A DNA stretch of 64,000 nt from Opitutia bacterium ISCC 52. GTDB taxonomy: Bacteria > Verrucomicrobiota > Verrucomicrobiia > Opitutales > UBA2995. The stretch covers positions 1,240,001-1,304,000 of the forward strand of contig CP076040.1 in NCBI GenBank assembly GCA_014529675.2. Direction: 5' to 3'. Within the stretch, counting starts at the first letter, position 1. Every line of letters begins with the position of its first letter. Below, in pieces: positions 27,735 to 37,118 of this stretch. Under the pieces are notes generated by a model that was given only the letters and a program-made list of their open reading frames with translations, was not told where the DNA came from and ran no database searches. Made by a program: the position numbers and the translations under genes.

Positions 27735-29183
27735 CTATTTCTTCCAGACCTCGCTCTGTTCGGTAATTGCTACATCCCACGGTTGATCGGGATTGGGATC
27801 GTAAATGGGATCATTGTCCCTCTCAGGAAAGGTGCTGATGAGGTCTGACATGCGAGCGAGTGCAGCTTGGGCCTCAGGATCGCTGCTTGTTATCAGATTC
27901 GTTTGTTCGTCAGGATCAGCCAATACATCGACCAGCTTCTCGGGCTCTTTCTTATGGCTCACATACAGCTTAAAGCGTTTCTCACGAATCACTCGGTCGC
28001 GAAAGGCATAGGCGTTCTCCACACCGTCTTCGGTGAGAGCTGCTTCGTTTCGACCGCCCATGCCAAGCATCCAACTCCGTTGGCTATCTTGGCTTTTGCC
28101 CAGAATGAGGTCGGCGAAGGATTTCCCGTCGTAGGTATAACCCTCTTGGAGCTTTCCGCCTCCGAGTTCCGCAAAAGTGGGTAGCAGATCTGTGACATCG
28201 ATGAGAGCATCTGTCTTCACGCCTTCAGGAACCAATCCCGGGCTGTTGACGATGAAGGGTACGCAGAGTCCTGGTTCAGTTGTACTGGCCTTTGCCCCTT
28301 TTACGGTTCGGCCATTTTGATGGCCGGTAATTTCGCCCGTGGTACCATTGTCAGTGGTCCAGATGATGATAGTGTTGTCGCGAATACCAAGGTCGTCCAA
28401 GGCTTGTACCAATTTTCCCAATACTTTGTCGGTGTAGCGAACCATGGCCTTGTGCTTATCCAGATCGGTTTCGACATCCCGTTCGTCTGGAGTTGTGACG
28501 AATGGAGTATGCGTGAGTACCATGGGGTAGTAGAGGAACATCGGGTCGTCTTTGTTCTTCTTCATGAAGTCGATGAGGAAGTCGACAAACATGGTTTCGC
28601 CGTACTCACCTTCACGGATGAAACTACCTTCTTTGGTATGAATGTAGGGATCCCAGAATCGTTCATCGCTGGGTGGATTATTGCCTTCGCCTCCGGTCCA
28701 CATGCAGTAGTCGTCAAAGCCAATTTCAATCATTGCTTCGGGTTGCACCCGGAAATCGTTAATCTGCCATTTGCCAGCAATGGCCGACTTGTAGCCCGCA
28801 TCTTTCATGACCATGGAAATGCAGGGATTGCGATTCCAGTCGTAATGGGCACCCCCTCCCCAGCGAGGAACGTCCCAATGGTTCACCCAGCCATGACGAT
28901 AGGGATATTGTCCGGTAAGAAATGAAAGTCTGGTAGGGGTGCACTGAGGCATGACATAGGCATTCGAGAACTGCATGCCTCCAGCGGCCAGTTGGTCGAT
29001 ATGGGGTGTTTCGATATTTTCACCACCGTAGGTTGATACCCATTCTTTACCTAAATCATCGACCAGGATAAACAGGATGTTAGGTTTGCTGGAAGGAGAA
29101 CTATTGCTTTCGGAGCAACCAACGAAAATCGATAGAAGCCCAGTTATGAGCGGAAAGAGAACGATAAGTTTAGTGTATTTCAT
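27735..29183 (-). CDS. Sulfatase lipoprotein (arylsulfatase A-like)
   Basis: 482 residues with a lipoprotein signal whose lipobox ends at C23 (SIFVGC), so it is membrane-anchored. Metal-binding FILVDDLGKEW, formylglycine site C81 in PQCTPTRLSFLTGQYP (again C-x-P-T-R), and IWTTDNGTTGEITGHQNGR for the second metal site. Substrate unknown. It sits 22 bp downstream of another sulfatase gene on the same strand. Confidence 0.93.
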   Translation of the reverse strand: MKYTKLIVLFPLITGLLSIFVGCSESNSSPSSKPNILFILVDDLGKEWVSTYGGENIETPHIDQLAAGGMQFSNAYVMPQCTPTRLSFLTGQYPYRHGWVNHWDVPRWGGGAHYDWNRNPCISMVMKDAGYKSAIAGKWQINDFRVQPEAMIEIGFDDYCMWTGGEGNNPPSDERFWDPYIHTKEGSFIREGEYGETMFVDFLIDFMKKNKDDPMFLYYPMVLTHTPFVTTPDERDVETDLDKHKAMVRYTDKVLGKLVQALDDLGIRDNTIIIWTTDNGTTGEITGHQNGRTVKGAKASTTEPGLCVPFIVNSPGLVPEGVKTDALIDVTDLLPTFAELGGGKLQEGYTYDGKSFADLILGKSQDSQRSWMLGMGGRNEAALTEDGVENAYAFRDRVIREKRFKLYVSHKKEPEKLVDVLADPDEQTNLITSSDPEAQAALARMSDLISTFPERDNDPIYDPNPDQPWDVAITEQSEVWKK

Positions 29184-29205
29184 GTTGTGCGAATTTTGAA
29201 ATGGT

Positions 29206-30867
29206 TTACCAGATCTGGGAACGTCTTTTCAGGAGTTCAGGGTATTGGGCATCTAAATCTTTCACTTCCTGTTTGATGGAGAGCAGTTGTTGTTTTAGAT
29301 CTTCCGCAACTTTGGCGTAGGCTGGATCGTTGTAAACGTTTTGTTGTTCGTAAGGATCTTTTTCCATGTCGAACAGCTCCAGCCTAGCTGGAGTAGAAGC
29401 CGGTTTGGTGGCTCCCCAAGAGGAAACCTGGTGCAGGTTGGCTTCGTTAATTTCTTCACCGGGTCCATAGGCCCAGATTTCGTCCATGCGTGGATGGAGT
29501 GCCAATCCGTAATAAAAGATGAGTTTATATCGTTGGGTGCGCAGGGCGTAATGCGCTGGTATGTCGTGATGAGCACGATGCATCCAATAGCGATAGTAAG
29601 TGGATTGCCGCCAATCATCGGGTGTTTGCCCTCTCAGGTTTTGACGGAAAGAACGACCTTGCATGGCTGCGGGAGCTTTTACTCCGGCGAAATCTAGAAT
29701 GGTCGGGGCAAAGTCGACATTGTTGATGATGTCTTTGTTGATACTATTGGCTTCGATTTCTTTTGGGTAGCGGGCGATAAATGGCATGCGCATGGATTCT
29801 TCAAATGCCCAACGCTTATCCACGTGATCGTGTTCACCAAGCATCATGCCCTGGTCGCCGGTGTATATGATCAGGGTATCATCCTCCAAGCCTTCCGATT
29901 TAAGGTAGGCCAGAACCCGACCTACATTTTCATCAACTCCGGCGACGCATCGAAGATAGTCTTTCAAATACCTTTGGTAGGCTGCGCGAGTTTGTTCTTT
30001 CTTGGTCATGCCCGTGATGTCCAACGGACCACCTGGCCAAAAGTCGTTTTGCATGCGAGCTACCCGGTTTCGTATCTGATTGGTTGGACCCAAAGTGCTA
30101 CCGTAATTTCGTGAACCGTCGGAACGATCACTTTTATCTTCAAACAGGCTGTGGGGTTCAGGGATCTCGTCATCTGCATAGAGGTCGTTAAATCGGGGCG
30201 CATTTTCCCAGATGCCATGGGGCGCCTTGAAGTGACACATGAGGAAAAAGGGTTTGTCGTCGTCCCGTTGTTCCTTGAGCCACTTCAGTGTTTCATTGCC
30301 GATTACATCACTGGAATGGCCTTCGTAGGGCTCACCGCCCTCATTGTGGTCTTTCCAAGGTTTTCCTTTCTCTTTGAGAAGAGGGTTAAAGTAGAGGCCT
30401 TGACCGGGGAGGACTTTGTAGTAGTCAAAGCCGATCGGTTCAGAGTGTAGGTGCCATTTTCCTATGATGGCTGTTTCGTAACCCGCCTGTTGCAATTCCG
30501 CTGCTAGGTTGGGTTGGTGGTCGCGATCCCAAGTATCCACGAGGGTCATCAGTCCGTTTACGTGACTGTATTGACCGCTTAGGATAGACGCGCGGCTGGG
30601 CGTGCAAATGGAGTTGGTACAATAAACATTCTTGAGTAATATGCCTTCGTTGGCCAGTTGATCGATATTTGGGGTGGGGCAATATTCTTTCAGGTGACTC
30701 CCATAGCTGCCAATGGCCTGATAGGTATGGTCATCGGACATAATGAAAAGAATATTGGGCTGCGAGTCTTTTGCTTTGACTGATGGTCCCCAAGCTAATG
30801 CGAGACCGGTGAAGATACATAAAACCACCGAGATTGAATGTGGGGGAAAAGTACTTTTCATATTCAT
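29206..30867 (-). CDS. Exported sulfatase (GlcNAc-6-sulfatase-like)
   Basis: 553 residues; the signal region ends near VKAKDS. Metal site FIMSDDHTYQAIGSYG. Formylglycine site C88 in SICTPSRASILSGQYSHVNG, a full C-x-P-S-R motif, then KWHLHSEPIGFDYY and YTGDQGMMLGEHDHVDKRW. The long C-terminal region with YYRYWMHRAHHDIPAHYALR resembles heparan/N-acetylglucosamine-6-sulfatase relatives of bacteria. Two methionines (MNM) make the exact start ambiguous by two residues. First gene of the three-sulfatase run. Confidence 0.93.
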   Translation of the reverse strand: MNMKSTFPPHSISVVLCIFTGLALAWGPSVKAKDSQPNILFIMSDDHTYQAIGSYGSHLKEYCPTPNIDQLANEGILLKNVYCTNSICTPSRASILSGQYSHVNGLMTLVDTWDRDHQPNLAAELQQAGYETAIIGKWHLHSEPIGFDYYKVLPGQGLYFNPLLKEKGKPWKDHNEGGEPYEGHSSDVIGNETLKWLKEQRDDDKPFFLMCHFKAPHGIWENAPRFNDLYADDEIPEPHSLFEDKSDRSDGSRNYGSTLGPTNQIRNRVARMQNDFWPGGPLDITGMTKKEQTRAAYQRYLKDYLRCVAGVDENVGRVLAYLKSEGLEDDTLIIYTGDQGMMLGEHDHVDKRWAFEESMRMPFIARYPKEIEANSINKDIINNVDFAPTILDFAGVKAPAAMQGRSFRQNLRGQTPDDWRQSTYYRYWMHRAHHDIPAHYALRTQRYKLIFYYGLALHPRMDEIWAYGPGEEINEANLHQVSSWGATKPASTPARLELFDMEKDPYEQQNVYNDPAYAKVAEDLKQQLLSIKQEVKDLDAQYPELLKRRSQIW

Positions 30868-30923
30868 AAGTTTAGGCGACTTGGTGAGGATTGAGGAAGC
30901 ACATTATCAATAAAAGTACATAA

Positions 30924-30957
30924 AAAGCCCTCCCCGGTACTCCGCGGGGAGGGCTTT
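30924..30957 (-). terminator. Strong terminator downstream of the TonB-dependent receptor
   Basis: A 13-bp perfect stem (30924-30936 with 30945-30957) built on AAAGCCCTCCCCG, with an 8-nt loop. On the reverse strand it is followed by a T-run. It isolates the receptor from the sulfatases that follow on the same strand. Confidence 0.9.
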
Positions 30958-30979
30958 CCGAACTACAATATATACTAGA

Positions 30980-33259
30980 TTACAAATCGAAAGAGGCTGA
31001 TAACAGAAATGTGCGAGCTTCGTTGGTTGCCGCACGCGAACGGACGTAAAATACGTCGGTTGCGTTGTCGATGTTGAGGCCGAAAGTAACGGGTTGGTCA
31101 CCGATCATAGTTGGGTATCGTGCAAACAAGTTAACTTCGGTGTAACCGTCTTCCGTTACAAAGCGGTTGGCGATATTACCGAATTGCTGGATAGGGCCAT
31201 CTGCGTGAACCACACCACCACCGAAGCGGAGCCCTTCCATGGGTCCATCTTCAACCGTATAGTTTGTGAATAGTGAGAATCGGTGTGGTGTCGCACCTTC
31301 CAGGCGGAGGCCGGTTGCTACATCGCCTACTACTACTGCATCGATCCAGCTATAGGAGGCTACAATGTTCCAGTTTTCCGTTGGATTGTAGAACATTTCC
31401 AGCTCGATGCCTTCACTTTCGTCAGAGGTCACGGATTGATCGGACATAAAAGTGACTGGATTGAAGTCCCGTCGAACAACGTTGTCTTTTTGAATGTTGA
31501 ATGCCGCAATAGATCCACTGAGTCTCCCGTCAGCCAGGTCAATGAATTTGAATCCGACTTCAATGGCATCACTGGTTTGCGCGCCAATAAGTTCACCTGT
31601 ATCAGGGTTTGATCCACTTTGTGGTTCGAATGCATCAGCCATATTGGCAAAGAAGCTTACCGTTTCATTTATGCGATAGACACCGCCTAATTGAAAGTTC
31701 GTGTCACTGCCTTCGAGTGAAGCGTTTGGAAGACCTCCCAGTAAGGTGGATCTTTGGTCGAACTCAGTACGACGAATACCTGCCAGGATATTGAGGCGGT
31801 CTTCCATGAAATACATATTGTCTGTAGCATAGAAGGTATCGATGTCCGTATAGGTGCGGTCATTGTTGTTGGTACGAATACCAAAGGCTCTCAATTCTGC
31901 AGGGCTAGGCACATCGTCTTCCCAGATTTTCACACCGTTGAGAATATCATCTTGGTATAGAAATTGGCGGAATACTTTGCCGGTTCTTGCCTGGATATCT
32001 TCAAGGATTGCCTGTTCGTTCGCTCTAGCTCCACGTAAGCGGTAGCTGCCTTCTCCTCCTGCTGTTGTTTCGGCTTTGCGATAACCAATTAGAAGCTGGT
32101 GTCTCACCGCTCCGGTTTCGAAATCGATGATGTCATTGATCGTATGAACTTCGTCGCTGGATCTGCTTTGGTTTATGGTGTTATTGGCGTCAGATATCTT
32201 ATTGCCTGGGTCAGCAGAATTCGGACTGAAGGTATTGAATTCACGGAAACTAACAACCTGGTGTGTATCGTGGAAGGTATATGTGTATTGTAGGTTGTGT
32301 GTTTCACTGAATGAGTGGCGAAGGCCCATTGTGAGGAAGTTGTTATCGGAATCGAAAATATTCCCAGGTGTGGACGTTACGTATTCTTCAGGAATGAAAG
32401 AGTTGTTGTAGCGAGTGTTCGATTCATTGACTCCATCTACGTTGTCATCGGTGTCTCCGTCTCCATTCAAGTCGGTAGGGGTTCTTTCAAATGACCAGGT
32501 AGCCCGTTGAGTAGGAAATCCTTTCTGATGGTTATCTCCGAACATGAATGAACCTTGGGTTTTATCGGTAAAGTCGTAAGTGCCTGATACTCCGAGGAAA
32601 TTGGTTTCTTGGCCATCCACCCAGCGCCAACCATCGTGGTCTTTGTATTCAGTAAGAACACGCAAACCTAATTTGTCGTTCATTGCACGGATCGTGTAAT
32701 CCAGTTTCACTCCTACACGACTGTTACTACCCGCACTTAAGGTAATGTAACCACCAGCTTCTGCTTTCGGCTTTTTGGTGATGACATTAATGAGTCCTCC
32801 TGGATCCGATTGGCCATACAAAGTATTGGGACCTTTTACTACCTCTATCCGGTCGATGAGGTGGGGAGGAATGTAAAGTCCACCGGTAACACCATCAACC
32901 AACAGGTTCCGGTTACGGAAACCGCGGATGGAAAATGAAGATGGGCGAGTGGCGCCTAAATTGTTCCGCGTCGTTTGTGTAATGGATGTATTGTAATCCA
33001 AAGCCTCGGTGAAATCACCGATCAAGCTATCTTCGAGAAATTCCGAAGTGATAACGTTGATCGACATAGGCACGTTCATCAGCGATGTCCGCATACCTGT
33101 GCCGGAGATGGTTACCGTGGATGCATAACCGCCTTCTTCTTCTTCAACAGAGAATGGGTTAAGTTGATATATATCGTCCTCTTGGGCGAAGCCGGAAACC
33201 CAGCTGAGCGCTAGGGTGCTGGCACCAAGGCACAGCAGTTTATAGTAGTTTTTCATCAT
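30980..33259 (-). CDS. TonB-dependent outer-membrane receptor
   Basis: 759 residues with a signal peptide (to SGFA). The N-terminal plug domain has VTISGTGMRTSLMNVPMSIN, FSIRGFRNRNLLVDGV and VVKGPNTLYGQSDPGGLINV. A long beta-barrel ends in TFLLSASFDL. The family is often labelled siderophore receptor, but its position between three sulfatases and a sulfatase/fucosidase operon suggests oligosaccharide uptake. No SusD-like lipoprotein is adjacent. It is divergent from the second operon and has its own strong terminator and an operator candidate 138 bp upstream. Confidence 0.95.
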   Translation of the reverse strand: MMKNYYKLLCLGASTLALSWVSGFAQEDDIYQLNPFSVEEEEGGYASTVTISGTGMRTSLMNVPMSINVITSEFLEDSLIGDFTEALDYNTSITQTTRNNLGATRPSSFSIRGFRNRNLLVDGVTGGLYIPPHLIDRIEVVKGPNTLYGQSDPGGLINVITKKPKAEAGGYITLSAGSNSRVGVKLDYTIRAMNDKLGLRVLTEYKDHDGWRWVDGQETNFLGVSGTYDFTDKTQGSFMFGDNHQKGFPTQRATWSFERTPTDLNGDGDTDDNVDGVNESNTRYNNSFIPEEYVTSTPGNIFDSDNNFLTMGLRHSFSETHNLQYTYTFHDTHQVVSFREFNTFSPNSADPGNKISDANNTINQSRSSDEVHTINDIIDFETGAVRHQLLIGYRKAETTAGGEGSYRLRGARANEQAILEDIQARTGKVFRQFLYQDDILNGVKIWEDDVPSPAELRAFGIRTNNNDRTYTDIDTFYATDNMYFMEDRLNILAGIRRTEFDQRSTLLGGLPNASLEGSDTNFQLGGVYRINETVSFFANMADAFEPQSGSNPDTGELIGAQTSDAIEVGFKFIDLADGRLSGSIAAFNIQKDNVVRRDFNPVTFMSDQSVTSDESEGIELEMFYNPTENWNIVASYSWIDAVVVGDVATGLRLEGATPHRFSLFTNYTVEDGPMEGLRFGGGVVHADGPIQQFGNIANRFVTEDGYTEVNLFARYPTMIGDQPVTFGLNIDNATDVFYVRSRAATNEARTFLLSASFDL

Positions 33260-33396
33260 GTTCGTTTAGTTTAAGTGAGAAGATTCTGAGATTTGATAGT
33301 CTGGGATGAGACAAGCTGGAGGATAATCCAACTTGGGGGCTTGACTAATGGTATACTATGGTAGGTAGCTGGTCTGATGAGGTAAATCAGTCAACT

Positions 33397-33412
33397 ACTT
33401 AAACAGTTAAGT
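33397..33412. promoter_or_regulatory. Candidate LacI-family operator, receptor side
   Basis: ACTTAAACAGTTAAGT: 6-bp arms ACTTAA/TTAAGT around ACAG. It matches the motif upstream of lacI (39010-39025) in 14 of 16 positions. It is 138 bp upstream of the receptor start. Confidence 0.65.
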
Positions 33413-33608
33413 TTCCTTAAATGCTGGGAAATATATGAGAAATAAAGAGGCGTCCGAGGTATTTAATGTAGGTTTTGGTGTTTGAAGTAGAATTTTTGAA
33501 TGGTCCCAATGTGGGGCTTACATTTGCCATTAATTTCCTTGATATGGAGGGATCTGGCGTAATCAGGTGCTGGATACGCTTTGCTCTAAGCGCTCAAAAG
33601 AGTGGGAA

Positions 33609-33624
33609 GCTTAAATGTTTAAAT
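33609..33624. promoter_or_regulatory. Candidate LacI-family operator, sulfatase side
   Basis: GCTTAAATGTTTAAAT matches the reverse complement of the motif at 33397 (ACTTAACTGTTTAAGT) in 13 of 16 positions. It is 84 bp upstream of the TTG start of the sulfatase. Confidence 0.55.
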
Positions 33625-33707
33625 AAGCCCAAACGCGTAAAAAGTAAAAGGTTCTCCTAGGGCTTGGTAGCTGACGGTACTCATTATATACTCCTCAGTG
33701 TTCTGCT

Positions 33708-35192
33708 TTGAATAAATACAATTTACTTATTATCACCCCCGACCAATTGCGCTCAGACTACCTGAGTAGCTTTGGTCATCCATCTATTGGAACTTCGCAC
33801 ATCGACCGATTAGCCAGCGAAGGTGTCCAATTTGATAACTGTTATTGTCAGTCACCTTTATGTGCCCCTAGTCGGGTCAGTTTTGCTACTAGTACCTATG
33901 TAGGAGAGCATGGTTGTCGTAACTATTGGTCGACGATTGAGCCACACGTGCCAAATCTCGTTTCGACGCTTAAAGGTGAAGGATATACGACCGGTATGTT
34001 CGGTAAGAACCATTTGTTTACTTATGACAAATTGGGTGAAATTTGGGATACCTGTAGCGAAGTGTGTCTGGGGAACTATGACAATCACCCAGACTACAAG
34101 CAGGCTTTCAGTTCTTTCGAGTTAGATCAGAATCATGAATACAATGTTACCGGTCGTCTGACAGACGAAGCGATCGAGTTTATGGGCGAAGTGGATAAGC
34201 CATTTATAAGTTGGATCAACTATCAGGATCCACACCCTGCATTTACCTGTCCCACGCTTTACAAGAATATGTTCGATCCGGCTGATATCGAATTGCCGGA
34301 GTCGTTTCTCAATTTCGATAAAGAAGGACAACCTCAGCGAAACGAAGTGTGGCGCAGACACTCGCAAATGGAAGATTGTAGTGAGGACGATATGCGCCAA
34401 GCGATTGCTACCTACATGGGGCAGATTCGCTATGTGGATGACTGCGTGGGGAAGTTGACTGAGTTTTTAGAGACGAAAGGCTTGGCCGATAACACGGTGG
34501 TCATGTTCTTTTCCGATCATGGGGAGTTGCTTGGTGACTTTGGAATGACTCACAAGCTGCCCGCCTTCTACGATTGCCTGACAAAGATTCCAGTTATCAT
34601 ACGCCACCCTGATGGTCGGTGGGCTGGTTCCCGCTTCGATGGGCTTGCAGAAGAAGTAGACTTAGTGCCTACGCTTTTAGAAATGCTTGGAGTGGAGGCA
34701 CCACCTACGATGGTGGGTCAATCCTGGGTGGAGGCGTTTAACGCAGGAAACACGAATGGAAAAGAGTCCATTCTTTCTGAGGCAGGGGGTGGGGCACCTA
34801 CCGTCAAAGAGCCGATTCCTGGGCATGTGATCAAAGCGCCTCAAATTCCAACCAGCTTCGGTCCAGGCGCCATGATTCGAAAAGGTGACTGGAAACTGAG
34901 CATCTATCACGATGATCAATGCGAGTTATATGATCTATCTGAGGATCCTGATGAACTGAATAATTTGTATGGAGTTGACGAATACGCAGCTATCCAGAAC
35001 GAATTAACCTTGGATCTGATGAAGCGTCTTCTTGGAGTGAAAGTGCGCGATGTCGGGCTGGAATGGCCTACAGAGAAGTACCCGATCGATGTTCGTTTTG
35101 AAGCGCTTCAGAAAAGGCATTTGGATCCATCAAATATTACGGGTTTGAAATCATCTTCCAGTGATATTTCTGTGTCCAAGAAATCAGGTTAA
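33708..35192 (+). CDS. Sulfatase without signal peptide
   Basis: 494 residues starting at TTG 33708 (MNKYNLLIITPDQLRSDYLS); no in-frame ATG lies upstream before a stop. Metal site TPDQLRSDYL. Formylglycine site C52 in SPLCAPSRVSFATS, C-x-P-S-R type but with ATS replacing the usual LTG. Second metal site VVMFFSDHGELLGDFGMTHK. There is no signal peptide or lipobox, so the enzyme appears cytoplasmic, unlike the other sulfatases here. It may desulfate imported mono- or oligosaccharides. It ends 25 bp before the fucosidase start. Confidence 0.9.
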   Translation: MNKYNLLIITPDQLRSDYLSSFGHPSIGTSHIDRLASEGVQFDNCYCQSPLCAPSRVSFATSTYVGEHGCRNYWSTIEPHVPNLVSTLKGEGYTTGMFGKNHLFTYDKLGEIWDTCSEVCLGNYDNHPDYKQAFSSFELDQNHEYNVTGRLTDEAIEFMGEVDKPFISWINYQDPHPAFTCPTLYKNMFDPADIELPESFLNFDKEGQPQRNEVWRRHSQMEDCSEDDMRQAIATYMGQIRYVDDCVGKLTEFLETKGLADNTVVMFFSDHGELLGDFGMTHKLPAFYDCLTKIPVIIRHPDGRWAGSRFDGLAEEVDLVPTLLEMLGVEAPPTMVGQSWVEAFNAGNTNGKESILSEAGGGAPTVKEPIPGHVIKAPQIPTSFGPGAMIRKGDWKLSIYHDDQCELYDLSEDPDELNNLYGVDEYAAIQNELTLDLMKRLLGVKVRDVGLEWPTEKYPIDVRFEALQKRHLDPSNITGLKSSSSDISVSKKSG

Positions 35193-35217
35193 TCTGATGA
35201 CTCCTATCTACTCTATC

Positions 35218-37047
35218 ATGAACCGTATTCTTCTTCTTTTTTCTTCCTTCTTAATAGTGCTCGCTATGAGCAGTGGCTGTCAAAAACAGGTAGAGCAGCA
35301 AGAGGAGGATTTATACGTTATGCCTGAACGTATGGAGGAATGGAATGACTGGCGGTTTGGAATGTTTATTCACTGGGGCGCCTGGTCTCAAACCGAGATT
35401 GGTTACATCTGGAAGATGGTTAATGAGGAGCCTCGCGAGATTGGCGAAACTCGTTTCGATCTCTACAAGACCTTTAATCCAAGCGAGTTTGATCCTAAGA
35501 AGTGGGCACGTGCTGCCAAAGAGGCTGGTATGAAATACGTGGTCTTTGTGACCAAGCATCATGATGGCTTTAATAACTACGACACACAGTTATCGGATTT
35601 AAAAAGTACCAATCCCGAGGTGCCTTACAGCTCCGACCCGAAGGCCGACCTTACCAAGGCAGTAGTGGATGCCTTTCGCGCAGAAGGATTGGCTATTGGT
35701 TTGTATTACTCTCATATAGATTGGTATCATGAGGACGCCCGTTATTTTTCACGTGACTATTGGGACTTTGATCCAAGCCGTATTGATTCGGACCCAGAAT
35801 CCTGGAAGCGCTACGTAGACTTTGAAAGAGGTCAAATCGAGGAGCTACTGACCAACTATGGTAAGATCGATATGCTCTGGTTCGATATTTCCTGGCCGTT
35901 TGCAGAAGGGGGTGAGTTTTCGCATCCACAGGTGGAGAAAGATGTGGAAGATCTCTTGCGTCTAATGAAGAAGCTACAACCGGACCTCATTTTTAATGAT
36001 CGAGGAACCGGAAAGTATGGTGGCTTTTACACGCCTGAGCAGCAGGTGCCCGTTGCGGGGCTGCCGGGGAATTGGGAATCCAACATTACTATAACCAACA
36101 ACCGTGGCTATTGGTACAAGGGTGAAAACGTCAGTGCCAAATCGAATAAAGAGCTTATTCGCATGCTGGTCGATATTGCGTCTAAGGGCGGCAACTTTTT
36201 GATGAATGTGGGGCCTCGTCCCGACGGTGAGCTGTCGCAAACGGAGTACGATGCCCTGGCGCGGGTCGGGGAGTGGATGTCAGTGAGCGGCGTGAGTATT
36301 TACGGTACTCGGAAAGGACAATTCCTTCAATTGGAGTGGGGAAAATCTACCACCAACGGTTCGACCATTTATCTGCACGTTTATGATTGGCCGGCGGATG
36401 GTCAGTTGAGAGTACCTGGTCTTTTAAACGAAGTCTCCAGATCCTATCTACTCGCAGATTCTAGCAAAACGCCACTTTCGGTAACTGCGGATGGGAAAGA
36501 CAAATTGATCACGCTGCCAAGCAGTCCTTCTGATCCCGTGGCGTCAGTGGTAGTTGTTGAAATAGATGGAGAGCCGGAAATAGATAATATATATCGGCAG
36601 CTGGCAAACGAACCAGTCGAGCTGGGCACCTACTTTGCTAATTTGCACAGCAATACTGCGAGCTACAATTTTGGTTGGGCTACTCGTAAAGGAAACTTCC
36701 TTCAGGATATCAAAAGCACTGCCGACAGGATTAGCTGGGAGGTCAGAATAAAAACTCCAGGTAGCTATCGGCTGGATTTGAAATACGCAACTCAGACTGA
36801 CCAGGCAGGTAGCGAGCTTTTCGTCGATGTCGCAGGCCAGACACTCCAACATAAGGTCGTTGGGACAGCCGATTGGACGGGCAATATTTTACAGGTGCAA
36901 CGTCAGGAAATGGATGAAGGGGAGAGGCATAATAACCTGTGGCTGTTCAAGGATTTTGAGCTAGGTGAAATCAAGTTTGAGACCGCCGGGACCTACACGC
37001 TTGTTATCAACCTGAGTCCATTGCTGCCGATTGCCTTATGTTCCTGA
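35218..37047 (+). CDS. GH29 alpha-L-fucosidase lipoprotein, C-terminal frameshift
   Basis: Retaining exo-fucosidase. A lipoprotein-like leader (MNRILLLFSSFLIVLAMSSGC) precedes a GH29 catalytic domain with MEEWNDWRFGMFIHWGAWSQ, FVTKHHDGF and the nucleophile D223 in MLWFDISWP. A C-terminal beta-sandwich follows. I start at ATG 35218 (a GTG at 35161 would overlap the sulfatase). The present frame ends LVINLSPLLPIALCS. Adding one base near 37010 instead gives KPESIAADCLMFLKSATLTPVR ending at 37076, a more natural C-terminus, so an A has probably been lost. The enzyme core is unaffected. Confidence 0.93.
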   Translation: MNRILLLFSSFLIVLAMSSGCQKQVEQQEEDLYVMPERMEEWNDWRFGMFIHWGAWSQTEIGYIWKMVNEEPREIGETRFDLYKTFNPSEFDPKKWARAAKEAGMKYVVFVTKHHDGFNNYDTQLSDLKSTNPEVPYSSDPKADLTKAVVDAFRAEGLAIGLYYSHIDWYHEDARYFSRDYWDFDPSRIDSDPESWKRYVDFERGQIEELLTNYGKIDMLWFDISWPFAEGGEFSHPQVEKDVEDLLRLMKKLQPDLIFNDRGTGKYGGFYTPEQQVPVAGLPGNWESNITITNNRGYWYKGENVSAKSNKELIRMLVDIASKGGNFLMNVGPRPDGELSQTEYDALARVGEWMSVSGVSIYGTRKGQFLQLEWGKSTTNGSTIYLHVYDWPADGQLRVPGLLNEVSRSYLLADSSKTPLSVTADGKDKLITLPSSPSDPVASVVVVEIDGEPEIDNIYRQLANEPVELGTYFANLHSNTASYNFGWATRKGNFLQDIKSTADRISWEVRIKTPGSYRLDLKYATQTDQAGSELFVDVAGQTLQHKVVGTADWTGNILQVQRQEMDEGERHNNLWLFKDFELGEIKFETAGTYTLVINLSPLLPIALCS

Positions 37048-37118
37048 AGTCTGCTACCTTGACGCCGGTTCGCTAGCCATCACATGCTGGCAATTCTCTT
37101 CTGCTATCCCAAAGGCCT

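Larger units (their letters stand above)
33260..33707. promoter_or_regulatory. Divergent regulatory region between receptor and sulfatase/fucosidase operon
   Basis: 448 bp without a convincing gene. It holds two copies of a related 16-bp inverted-repeat motif, one nearer each divergent gene, annotated separately. This is the expected shape of a two-way control region for a catabolic locus. Confidence 0.7.

Noticed and set aside
30980-33259. Siderophore receptor by domain name
   Set aside because: The barrel type alone does not set the substrate; neighbours and shared operators favour glycan uptake, and no siderophore genes are present.
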